Source of the DNA: SZUA-22 sp963751695
GTDB lineage: Bacteria > Bacteroidota > Ignavibacteria > Ignavibacteriales > Melioribacteraceae
NCBI GenBank assembly: GCA_963751695.1
Contig: CAVVVP010000002.1
Span: forward strand, 124,001-188,000
Length of the DNA stretch: 64,000 nt
Reading direction: 5' to 3'
The notes below the pieces were generated by a model that worked only from the letters and a program-made list of their open reading frames with translations, made no database searches and was not told where the DNA came from. The translations under genes and the position numbers were made by a program. This document shows positions 56,335-64,000 of the stretch, in pieces; within the stretch, counting starts at the first letter, position 1; each line of letters starts with the position of its first letter.

Positions 56335-58267
56335 TGTATTTAGTGACTTTTAAAAAATCTTTTATAGCCTCTGGATTAAAAAAGCCATAAGAAAATTCAT
56401 CATAAATATCGTCAATAGATACTACTTTGGTTTCTAAGTTGTAATTTTGAGTAATGAAATCGACATATTCATCAGTTTTAGATTTGAATTGTGGATGTGT
56501 TATAGCTACATAGTCAGCTTTATTTTGTGAGTTCCTCAAATTTGTGAATTGTTTTACATAATAAATTACTGGGGTCTTTATTTTCGCCTCATCTATAAAA
56601 GTAAATTTATCATTTGATGAGACTGTATCAGTAATTACTATATTTCCACCTTCATTTATCACATTGTATTTTTTGAATTGAGAACCGTACTTCCAAATTG
56701 AATAAGTCTTAGAATTAACGTTCTGTAATTTAGCTGATCTGACTGTTTCATCTTCTAGAAACTTAAAAGAAAAATTAAGTGAATCACCAAACGGTACTAA
56801 ATATCTTGGGTATTCAATCTCGTACCAGTCAAAAAAACAGCCATTAATTGACGCCTCTGTTTTGTAAGAATGAATGTTTAATTTATTAATTCCATCTATT
56901 AGCTTAGAAGATTGTACTTTTGCTGTTATAACAGCTTTTTCATATTTGTCTAAATATGTTGAATCGTATCTTTCCGATTCAGAGTTCAAACTGAGGGCAA
57001 CCAGATGTGCATTTGTACTAATATCTGAAGCTGCATCTTGAAGTTTGACAGTAAATTTTGCATCTCCATCATGATAGACAGAATCTGCTACAAAATCCCT
57101 CCTATATGTTGATACTCCAACCCACCAATCGTACCATGTTTTATTTTCTATCCAGTAAGGCATTTCTCTTCGAACCAAATTTGCACAAGAAAAGTCAAAC
57201 CACGTATTTTTTTCATAGTGATCTGTTTGGCTATAATACAGAAGAGTATCACTCACTGTGCCAGTTTGTCCATCTGCTTCAATAACCCTTCTTCCATTTA
57301 CACCATTCCAAGTTAACCAGTATACTGTTGTATCAGTATATCGTCCTAAATACTCATTATACGGTTCATCATATTCACTGATCACATGATGTTTACCTCC
57401 CATGTTTCTTTCCCCAACAAATTCTATAAAGTCAGTTTCATCAAATGAATTGTCAGTCTCTCCATTAACAAATATTGGTATTTCCACACCTTTGAGAAAC
57501 ATTTTAAACGAATTTGGATCAATGGTCGAAACAATTACACTTTGGGAGATAAGATCACCATAACTAATCCTGTAAATACCATCAGCGGCTACTCCAACTT
57601 TCAAGTAGTGATTGGAATAGTCAATCCATGAATCATCAGATACGATATCAAATTTATTCTTATTATCACTTAAAATATTATTGAATTTAGTATTACAAAT
57701 AATATCTTTCTTGGCGGAAAGGTCTTTGCTCAATAAGTTTGGTAATTTATTTGAGAATGAAAGTTCTATTTCAAATTTTTCTACTATATTTATTCTGTTA
57801 CTTGAATTGACGAACCTTACTGGATATATTGTTAAATGTAAGCAGTAAGTATTTCCAATCCATAAATAACCTTTTTCAACAATAAACTCATTTTGAGCAG
57901 GTTTAAGGATTTTCGCCTTTTCGTACACTTTTATATCTTCTTCAATAACTTTAATCTCTGGATTGAATTCAGGAATTGCATTTACAAATTTCTCGGATAA
58001 GATATTATATTTAATGGTTGGTTTTTCTACAACAGGTAATGAGATAAATATGTCATGTGAAGGGAGTCGGGGGCTACCGCTCTTGGATTCATCGTAGAAA
58101 TCTTTTACAACAAATACATTGCGGTTTTTAATTTTATTTATTGAATAATTAATTCTACTAGAAAATTGTAGATTATAAATATTTGAATTGATTTCTTCAT
58201 TATCTAATCTAGTTTGAGCTAAATTATAACCTATTAAAATAAAGAAGAGGAGAATTGTCTGTTTCAT
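56309..58267 (-). CDS. N-terminal fragment of the C25 peptidase gene
   Basis: 652 codons, intact. Starts with a signal peptide (MKQTILLFFILIGYNLAQ), then a gingipain propeptide-like region (IFISLPVVEKPTIKYNI) and the PorU-type beta domain with VGVAADGIYRISYGDL and GVEIPIFVNGETDNSFDETD. It ends just after KDFLKV when the frame shifts at the A-run 56348-56351. Confidence 0.85.
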   Translation of the reverse strand: MKQTILLFFILIGYNLAQTRLDNEEINSNIYNLQFSSRINYSINKIKNRNVFVVKDFYDESKSGSPRLPSHDIFISLPVVEKPTIKYNILSEKFVNAIPEFNPEIKVIEEDIKVYEKAKILKPAQNEFIVEKGYLWIGNTYCLHLTIYPVRFVNSSNRINIVEKFEIELSFSNKLPNLLSKDLSAKKDIICNTKFNNILSDNKNKFDIVSDDSWIDYSNHYLKVGVAADGIYRISYGDLISQSVIVSTIDPNSFKMFLKGVEIPIFVNGETDNSFDETDFIEFVGERNMGGKHHVISEYDEPYNEYLGRYTDTTVYWLTWNGVNGRRVIEADGQTGTVSDTLLYYSQTDHYEKNTWFDFSCANLVRREMPYWIENKTWYDWWVGVSTYRRDFVADSVYHDGDAKFTVKLQDAASDISTNAHLVALSLNSESERYDSTYLDKYEKAVITAKVQSSKLIDGINKLNIHSYKTEASINGCFFDWYEIEYPRYLVPFGDSLNFSFKFLEDETVRSAKLQNVNSKTYSIWKYGSQFKKYNVINEGGNIVITDTVSSNDKFTFIDEAKIKTPVIYYVKQFTNLRNSQNKADYVAITHPQFKSKTDEYVDFITQNYNLETKVVSIDDIYDEFSYGFFNPEAIKDFLKVTKYILAESTTS

Positions 58268-58298
58268 ATTTTCAATTATGTAAAAATCTGAATTTTGG

Positions 58299-59420
58299 TT
58301 AAAGTGAATTATAAGTTTTAATATAACTTTCCATCATTTCGTTAATCGAAAACTTTTTTTCTATATCTTTTTTTAAATTTTTTCCAAATTTTTTTAGTAG
58401 ACCTCTATTTCGATATAAAAAAAGTATCCGATCACCTAAATCAGAATAGTTTTCATTCTTAAATAATAGTCCATTTTCGTTATCTTTAATAATCTCTTTT
58501 AGTCCTCCGGTATTAGAAGCAATAACACATTTTCCATAAATACCGGCCTCCAAGGTAACCAATCCAAAGGGTTCAATTCTCGATGGAATTACAATAACAT
58601 CAGCTTTAATAATTTCATCATATGGTGTAGTATTTGATTTTTGTAACCGAATTTGATCTCTATATTTTCTGATATATTTACTAAAAGTTAACTCATATTG
58701 CTTATTTAGCTGAAGACTATAATTTTCAAGTTTAACAATATTTTGGGAAAACTGCCCAATCAATGTTAGAGAAATATTGCTCTCAACAGCCCAAATATTC
58801 TCCAAAGTTTTAAGTAGAATATCTTGACCCTTTTCATAGTCAAATCGAGCTATGCATAACAGTTTGAACTTTGATCTGACAAATGAATTTGAATTGTCAA
58901 TATAAGGCATACGACTTGGAATATCTATCCCGTTATAGATAACCACAAGTTTATCATTTCTCGAACCAAATTCTTGTACAATGTGATCTTTAACTGCATG
59001 ACTTACACATACTATTTTATCAGTTAAGTAACTCAACATTTTGTGATTGAAAACGAATGAATGAACCGTAGAGACTGTTTTTACTTTGCAAAATTTACTC
59101 GCTAGATAAATCAACAGATCAGAATATCTATGGTGAGAGTGTAGTATTTTAATTTTCCTTGATCTGACTATATAAATAATTTTAAAAAATGCTGAAGCAA
59201 AACTTATGGGATTCCTTGTTTTAAGAGAAATTGGGACAATTTTGATTTTTACGTCTAATTTGGAAAATTCATGTAATTTGCTTTCTTGATTTGTTATTAA
59301 TAGAGTATTATAATGATTTTTATTTTTTGCAAGGTAGGACACCATGTTATAAATTACCCGGCTTCGTCCAAAATCAATCCCAATATCAGGACATATATGT
59401 GCAAGATTCATTTTTTCCAT
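58299..59420 (-). CDS. GT4-family glycosyltransferase
   Basis: 373 residues in the GT-B fold. N-terminal HICPDIGIDFGRSRVIYNMV and the C-terminal nucleotide-sugar motif RIEPFGLVTLEAGIYGKCVI with GLKEIIKDNENGLLF are typical of family GT4. It would add a sugar to a surface glycan in the cytoplasm. The end of the upstream WecG-type gene overlaps its start by 13 bases. Confidence 0.88.
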   Translation of the reverse strand: MEKMNLAHICPDIGIDFGRSRVIYNMVSYLAKNKNHYNTLLITNQESKLHEFSKLDVKIKIVPISLKTRNPISFASAFFKIIYIVRSRKIKILHSHHRYSDLLIYLASKFCKVKTVSTVHSFVFNHKMLSYLTDKIVCVSHAVKDHIVQEFGSRNDKLVVIYNGIDIPSRMPYIDNSNSFVRSKFKLLCIARFDYEKGQDILLKTLENIWAVESNISLTLIGQFSQNIVKLENYSLQLNKQYELTFSKYIRKYRDQIRLQKSNTTPYDEIIKADVIVIPSRIEPFGLVTLEAGIYGKCVIASNTGGLKEIIKDNENGLLFKNENYSDLGDRILFLYRNRGLLKKFGKNLKKDIEKKFSINEMMESYIKTYNSL

Positions 59421-60145
59421 TTCTGTCTAGCTACTATAAAAAATACTTTTGGAAATAGAACAAAGTATCGTCTAAACATTCTTTTCGGTTCTTTCATAAA
59501 TCTATAGAACCATTCTAAATACAATTTTTGTATAATTAATGGAGCTCTTTTTTTTCTTTCACTGTAAAAAGTAAAAAAAGCACCCACAGTTATCCTAATT
59601 GGAATTTTTATTTTTTCTGAGTTTTGAAATAGCCATTCTTCTTGTTTTGGAACCCCTAATCCAATCATTAAGATATCTGCATTGCTGTTATTGATGCTAT
59701 TCAAAATCTGAGGATTATTCAGATCTTCAAATCCATTCGCATAACCAGCAATTTTAACATTTTGATGTTTTTCTTTTATGTTTTCTAAAAATGATTCAAT
59801 TGTCTCCGACGTATCACCTAAGAAAAACAAACTATGACTTTTCTCGACTGCTAATTCAATTATTCGATAATTTATATCGGTACTGACCAACCTTTTGAAT
59901 CTGTAGATTTCATTTGAATAAAAAATTTTCAAAATTAAAAATATACCACTCGAATCTGGATAGAATATTGATTTATACTTTGTATAAGTGGATGTCGGAA
60001 AAAATAGTAAATGACGGAAATCATATGCAATAATATTAAGGTAGTTATTTGATTCTAAATATTTAATTACTTGATCAATGATTTCTTTTTCAAGATAAAA
60101 GTCAAGTTGAGAATTGATTATCAAAGATGATTTTTTTCTTTTCAT
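59408..60145 (-). CDS. WecG/TagA/CpsF-family (GT26) glycosyltransferase
   Basis: 245 residues. The family signature is ADILMIGLGVPKQEEWLFQN, preceded by LFFLGDTSETIESFL and KIAGYANGFED. GT26 enzymes transfer N-acetylmannosaminuronic acid or similar sugars to lipid-linked acceptors. The sugar is unknown. Overlaps the GT4 gene. Confidence 0.9.
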   Translation of the reverse strand: MKRKKSSLIINSQLDFYLEKEIIDQVIKYLESNNYLNIIAYDFRHLLFFPTSTYTKYKSIFYPDSSGIFLILKIFYSNEIYRFKRLVSTDINYRIIELAVEKSHSLFFLGDTSETIESFLENIKEKHQNVKIAGYANGFEDLNNPQILNSINNSNADILMIGLGVPKQEEWLFQNSEKIKIPIRITVGAFFTFYSERKKRAPLIIQKLYLEWFYRFMKEPKRMFRRYFVLFPKVFFIVARQKWKK

Positions 60146-60215
60146 TAAAATTTCTAATTTAGCCTAATAATGCTTTGTTTTTCAAACAAAATTTCAATCA
60201 ATATTTTGACTGCAA

Positions 60216-61340
60216 TCAAAGGCCTAATGAAGTATTGACTACAGCTAACAAATCTTGTGGAGTTACATTAGTCATACAAAATTTTTGTCTATGTATACAT
60301 TTCCAATGACACAAAAAACAATCAGTTTTGTGATAAAGAAAATTTGTTCGTTTGGATTCACTATACGGAAAGAATCTACCAAACTCACCACCCCCAATTA
60401 TTGCAACTAAAGGTATACCCACCTTTAATGCAATATGCGTTATCCCCGAATCTAAACCAACAAATAATTTTGCTTTTGAAAGCAATGCTGGTATTTCATT
60501 TAATTTTAATTTACCTGGAAAGATTTTTATGTTTGAATAATCTTCGCAGAGATCTTCCAATCTTTTTCTTTGAACACGTGAGCCGAGTAAAACTATTTTA
60601 TGATCTATACTTAATTCTTTTATGATTTTAACGAAAAAGATACTTTTCCAATCTCTATCCATCGTTGAAGAAAAAGGGGCAATAATTATTGAATCTGAAA
60701 TTTCATCTGTATCACATCCTGATAGTTTCTGACTTACATCAAATGTGTGACTACCATTAAATATAATATCAGACGAGTATTCATTTCTCAAATATTTTAT
60801 AAGCTCAACATGTTTGTCATACTCATTAAGAATATTCTCAGCAATTATATTCGTATATTTTGCATCTAAGTACTTTCCAAAAAATGTCCCTAGATATTTC
60901 CAAAATGAATTTAGAGTGATAATGTTATTTGCATTTGTAAGGTGTACTATCTCTTCATTAAGTATCCCTCTAGCTGCTGTTAAATTAATACAAGTATTAA
61001 AACCCACCCCTCTTAACATTGAGAGGAATTTGTATTTATATATAATGGAATATTTATATTTCTTGTAATTATAACCTATAATTTTAACCTTTCCATTGTA
61101 GTCTTCAAAAAGTTCTAAATATTGATTTTTTATTAAAAAATATACTTTTTTAAATTTATCAAATGATTCAGGATTTTCTAGCATAATTGATGAGACAACT
61201 AAATCACCCATCCGTCCCGAGTTGAACAATAGCAAAGAATTCCCATTAGTTTCGCTTTTTGGTAAAAGAAGTTTTAAAAAGTACCAAATCAACAATTCTG
61301 AGTAGTTTTTGATGTATCTGATTAGCATTTTTAAAACCAT
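60216..61340 (-). CDS. GT9-family glycosyltransferase (heptosyltransferase-like)
   Basis: 374 residues. N-terminal LLLFNSGRMGDLVVSSIML is the GT9 opening, and the C-terminal half has KLFVGLDSGITHIALKVGIP and AIIGGGEFGRFFPY. A cysteine-rich tail (CFLCHWKCIHRQKFC) is common in this family. It would add heptose or a related sugar to the LPS core. The start overlaps the end of the upstream GT2 gene by ten bases. Confidence 0.85.
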   Translation of the reverse strand: MVLKMLIRYIKNYSELLIWYFLKLLLPKSETNGNSLLLFNSGRMGDLVVSSIMLENPESFDKFKKVYFLIKNQYLELFEDYNGKVKIIGYNYKKYKYSIIYKYKFLSMLRGVGFNTCINLTAARGILNEEIVHLTNANNIITLNSFWKYLGTFFGKYLDAKYTNIIAENILNEYDKHVELIKYLRNEYSSDIIFNGSHTFDVSQKLSGCDTDEISDSIIIAPFSSTMDRDWKSIFFVKIIKELSIDHKIVLLGSRVQRKRLEDLCEDYSNIKIFPGKLKLNEIPALLSKAKLFVGLDSGITHIALKVGIPLVAIIGGGEFGRFFPYSESKRTNFLYHKTDCFLCHWKCIHRQKFCMTNVTPQDLLAVVNTSLGL

Positions 61341-62290
61341 TTAAAGATTTTATCTAGTATTTTTTTCAAAGAATTAAAGAGATTTGAATTCACCAAATTA
61401 AACTTTCGAAGAATTTTAAGTGGAATGCCTCCAGTTAATATGATTAATATATATCTTACTAATTTTTTAGATACTCTATCTTTAATAATAGCTTTCCCAA
61501 AGAGTGAAAGTGATTGAAATAATCGATTGTTATAATAATAAACAAGGCCTTTGTATGTATATTCCATTTTTAACGGAAAGTGTTCACAATTATTTAGTGA
61601 AATTAAAATGGTGTAATTTTGCACTTCATGGGCGAATCGTTTTGAAATTTGTTTTGGATGCTGCCGCCAATAATATAAATACTCATTTACATTACCATAA
61701 ATGAATTTCGATATTCCTTTTAGATAAAAATCGTAGTCTGCACACGGATAGAGTGCAATATCAAAATAACCAAGTTCTTTAATTACGTCTTTTTTAATAC
61801 ATGTCGAGGAATTAAAAATAGTATAATTTTTATACAATAATTCATCAGCAATTTTTAAATGATTTGTTGGCATCTCAATCTTACCAATTATTTTACCGTT
61901 TTCTTCAATTATATTTAAAAATGTACCACAAATTTCAATATTGTTAGCCATTATAAAATCTAATTGTATCTCAAATCTTTTTAGATCTGAAAGATCATCT
62001 TGATCGTGGATGAAAACATATTCACCCTTAGCTTCTTTAAAACCACGATTATATGCTTGAACTTGCCCACAATCATCATTAATAATCAACTTGATTCGAG
62101 GATCAATAAAAGATTTAATTATATTCAACGATAAATCGGTAGAACAGTTTTCAATTATCAAAAATTCAAGATTTTTATAGGTCTGGTTTAAAACGCTTTC
62201 AATAGCCTCTTGTAGAAATCTCTCCCCATTATGAACTGGCATTACAACTGAACAGAATATTTCTTGTCTTTCAATCTGAGTGATAGACAT
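61331..62290 (-). CDS. GT2-family glycosyltransferase
   Basis: 319 residues with GT-A fold motifs: CSVVMPVHNGERFLQEAIES, ENCSTDLSLNII and FIHDQDDLSDLKRF (the DxD). The C-terminal part has a family-type GYFDIALYPCADYDFYLK segment. It overlaps the upstream GT2 gene by about 20 bases. Confidence 0.88.
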   Translation of the reverse strand: MSITQIERQEIFCSVVMPVHNGERFLQEAIESVLNQTYKNLEFLIIENCSTDLSLNIIKSFIDPRIKLIINDDCGQVQAYNRGFKEAKGEYVFIHDQDDLSDLKRFEIQLDFIMANNIEICGTFLNIIEENGKIIGKIEMPTNHLKIADELLYKNYTIFNSSTCIKKDVIKELGYFDIALYPCADYDFYLKGISKFIYGNVNEYLYYWRQHPKQISKRFAHEVQNYTILISLNNCEHFPLKMEYTYKGLVYYYNNRLFQSLSLFGKAIIKDRVSKKLVRYILIILTGGIPLKILRKFNLVNSNLFNSLKKILDKIFKWF

Positions 62291-63215
62291 ATAAGTCGTT
62301 AAATTTTAAATTTCCAAAACCATATTCTCTCTGTACCTCTTCTAATACAGGTTCTCTTCTATCTCGAACTGAATAAATCACTGGGAGTAATGACAATAAA
62401 GTTTTAAAATAGGAACTAAGAAATCCTAGTTTCAGAGCTATATAAAGTTTACTCAATACTAGCTTACCGGAATACTTCAAAAAATGTTTTGTGCTAAAAT
62501 GAAGAAACTGATATATAAAATAGCTTCTAAATGTATGCTCAAACCTCCTTTCATTTATAAACAGTTTTACTTTGTGCTTCCCTTTTCTTTGTTGAAGAGA
62601 ATATAAATGAACTACTTTATATTGTGGTTCATACAATATTTTAAATCCCTTATTACGTGCCCTGATAGAAAATTCCAACTCATTGAAATAAAGAAATATT
62701 TTCTCCTCAAATCCACCTAGGTCCAGAAATGTTTTCTTATTAATAAGTGCCCCACAACCAATAAAACCTAGTGAGCTAATAATTTTACCATTACTCTCAT
62801 TATACTCATACCAATTTTCAATTATATTAAAACGGGAATTGAAAATGGTAAATCCAATTACTGCAATCGTATCATCAGCAATAATTCTATTTATCCCAGC
62901 TTCAATTGTCCCAAATTCGGGATAACTATCATCATCCAATACTAAAACATACTCACCTTTGGCTGCTTCAAAACCTTTGTTCCAGCCAGCAATACCAATG
63001 TTTTGCTCAAGCTCGATTAAGTTTACATTTAGGAATTCGTTTTTGACCATTTCTTGGGTACCATCGGAAGATGCATTATCAACAACAATTACTTCAATAT
63101 TTTTGTAATCTTGTTCAAAAACTTTATTTAAAGTAATTCTTAATTCATCCCTCCTATTAAAGGAAAGGATATTTACTGTTACTAGTGGATTACTATTTGT
63201 TAGCTCATTATCCAT
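62271..63215 (-). CDS. GT2-family glycosyltransferase, rhamnosyltransferase-like
   Basis: 314 residues with VTVNILSFNRRDELRITLNK, VDNASSDGTQEMV, VLVLDDDSYPEFGTIEAG and FLDLGGFEEKIFLYFNELEF. This pattern is typical of the rhamnosyltransferase/WbbL-like branch, but the sugar is not certain. The start codon overlaps the stop of glf by eight bases. Confidence 0.87.
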   Translation of the reverse strand: MDNELTNSNPLVTVNILSFNRRDELRITLNKVFEQDYKNIEVIVVDNASSDGTQEMVKNEFLNVNLIELEQNIGIAGWNKGFEAAKGEYVLVLDDDSYPEFGTIEAGINRIIADDTIAVIGFTIFNSRFNIIENWYEYNESNGKIISSLGFIGCGALINKKTFLDLGGFEEKIFLYFNELEFSIRARNKGFKILYEPQYKVVHLYSLQQRKGKHKVKLFINERRFEHTFRSYFIYQFLHFSTKHFLKYSGKLVLSKLYIALKLGFLSSYFKTLLSLLPVIYSVRDRREPVLEEVQREYGFGNLKFNDLYVYHSD

Positions 63216-64000
63216 AAATTTCTAAAACTCTTCCGGTAACCTGGTCCATATTGTAATATTTATACTCCGCCAACCTACCTAACAAATCTAACAGTTTTCA
63301 ATTTTTTCGATTCAATGTAAATATTTATTATTAAAACTACTATTGTCATCATTAGGAATTGGATAGTAAGGTTCACCTTCACTGGTAGGAAATTCTTTAC
63401 TGATTGTTGTGATATTTGAGTTCTGCCCAGTTAAATATCTTGTGTTCAATGGTCCTAGTAAAGTCACTTGATCATCTGTATAGTTTATTTGAGCAACTTC
63501 TTGGAACTTTTCTTTTTTGATAATTCTCCCATTCAAATTTAATTGAGCGGTAAGGAAGTTTGCCGTATTTATAATCAAAGAAATAGTCAATCGGGCCAGT
63601 ATAGATCATTTTATCAAATTTAATATCCTCAATAATATCTTTATAATCTCTATTCAATACAACTTCAATATTTTTATGAGCAAGAATTTTCTCAAACATT
63701 TTTGTATAACCATCCTTTGGCATATACTGGTACTTATCAGTAAAATAGCGATCATCTGTGTTTGTTCTGACAGGAATTCTTCCACAAACTGATGGTGCAA
63801 GTTCACTCGGATCTAAAGCCCATTGCTTTTTTGTAAAATGCTTAAAGAACTTTTCATACAGATCATAACCAACTTGATTAACAATAATATCCTCTGAATT
63901 TCGAATGGGATTTCTTTTTTCTCTAACACCCTCATAAAATTTCTTTACTTCATCATCTGTATTAAAGTTTTTCTTATAGAGTTTATTTATTGTCGTTCTA
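63208..64000 (-). pseudogene. glf: UDP-galactopyranose mutase, frameshifted and cut by the window edge
   Basis: The open part at the right edge encodes a Glf C-terminal region (VGYDLYEKFFKHFTKKQWAL, CGRIPVRTNTDDRYFTDKYQ, PKDGYTKMFEKIL, TGPIDYFFDYKYGKLPYRS). Further on, FQEVAQINYTDDQVTLLG, LTGQNS and GRLAEYKYYNMDQV are in other frames. Shifts fall at the A-run 63513-63518 (one A too many), near 63315 and near 63280. The corrected stop is TAA at 63208-63210. Glf turns UDP-galactopyranose into UDP-galactofuranose, suggesting galactofuranose in the surface glycan made by the genes downstream. Confidence 0.82.

Larger units (their letters stand above)
52966..58267 (-). pseudogene. C25 (gingipain/PorU-like) cysteine peptidase gene with many frameshifts
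   Basis: The region would encode about 1760 residues. N-terminal part 56309-58267 has a signal peptide and a PorU-type domain (YLKVGVAADGIYRISYGDL). The C25 domain follows with His in YLGHSGTQTW and Cys in SDFGCSTGRF, then an FN3-like domain, an ILEI-like domain and a further Ig-like part. The C-terminus, in frames joined by shifts at about 53158 and 53210, ends with YNYPNPFGE, GVYIYKVIL and QKLAVMR, a T9SS sorting domain. The open frame changes at about 56348-56351 (extra A), 55446-55449 (extra G), about 55400 and at several points in 54100-54700. Conserved residues remain readable between the shifts. PorU is the T9SS sortase; this protein is longer than usual (about 1150), so it may be a PorU-like paralogue. 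Decay and sequence error cannot be separated here. Confidence 0.8.

Noticed and set aside
58299..63215. Possible genomic island by base composition in the glycosyltransferase cluster
   Set aside because: The cluster is AT-rich like many glycan loci, but there is no tRNA, integrase or repeat boundary to support a transferred unit.
1..64000. CRISPR array, tRNA, rRNA or insertion sequence
   Set aside because: I saw no regularly spaced direct repeats, cloverleaf-type sequence or transposase-like protein anywhere in the window.

Overview
The window looks like a low-GC chromosome segment from a free-living member of the Fibrobacteres-Chlorobi-Bacteroidetes group, most probably class Ignavibacteria. 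Pointers are type IX secretion genes (SprA, PorX, a PorU/gingipain-like C25 peptidase), several secreted proteins with C-terminal T9SS sorting domains, a PorV/PorQ-family barrel beside a TonB-dependent receptor, a fused E1 alpha/beta 2-oxoacid dehydrogenase, and a GlmM of Bacteroidetes type. I see no rRNA, tRNA, CRISPR array, insertion sequence or prophage. The taxonomic placement is inferred from gene content, not from a marker alignment.

Layout. 1-6.9 kb (minus strand): a broken ferredoxin-type subunit at the edge, then a self-contained lipoyl-enzyme cluster transcribed lpd, lipB, E1, E2, lipA. 6.9-15.3 kb: endonuclease III, then a PorV/PorQ-family barrel, a 1206-residue T9SS cargo protein and a TonB-dependent receptor. 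15.5-23.7 kb: housekeeping genes (glmM, DUF58 protein, TPR lipoprotein, SMP-30 protein, HydE-like radical SAM protein, LD-carboxypeptidase, accD, DUF1573 protein, tsaB, tsaE). 24.1-32.5 kb: porX and the giant sprA. 32.7-43.9 kb: phosphoesterase, CoA-transferase, an alanine-dehydrogenase-family protein, an SpmA/SpmB fusion, an omega-amidase-like hydrolase, a small thioredoxin-fold protein, a Crp-type regulator, a DMT transporter, a secreted repeat protein of unknown family, an MprF-type acyltransferase domain and an Rrf2 regulator. 43.9-52.8 kb: T9SS-exported subtilase, lepB, lepA, a phosphoesterase/PQQ-propeller fusion, a broken HAD phosphatase and an outer-membrane barrel. 53-58.3 kb: a very large C25 peptidase gene broken by many indels. 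58.3-64 kb: a surface-glycan cluster (GT4, WecG/TagA-type, GT9, two GT2, and a broken UDP-galactopyranose mutase running off the edge).

How the parts fit. LipB and LipA would lipoylate the E2 encoded beside them, and Lpd would reoxidise it. SprA, PorX and the C25 protein are parts of the secretion route whose substrates (the 1206-residue protein, the subtilase and the C25 protein itself) are also encoded here. The terminal glycosyltransferases presumably build the surface polysaccharide or LPS on which T9SS products are often anchored.

Caution. Five genes (ferredoxin, lipA, HAD phosphatase, C25 peptidase, glf) carry one-base frameshifts, mostly in short homopolymers, with conserved protein on both sides. 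This pattern fits read or consensus error at least as well as true gene decay. I have marked those genes as pseudogenes while giving the product they would encode.
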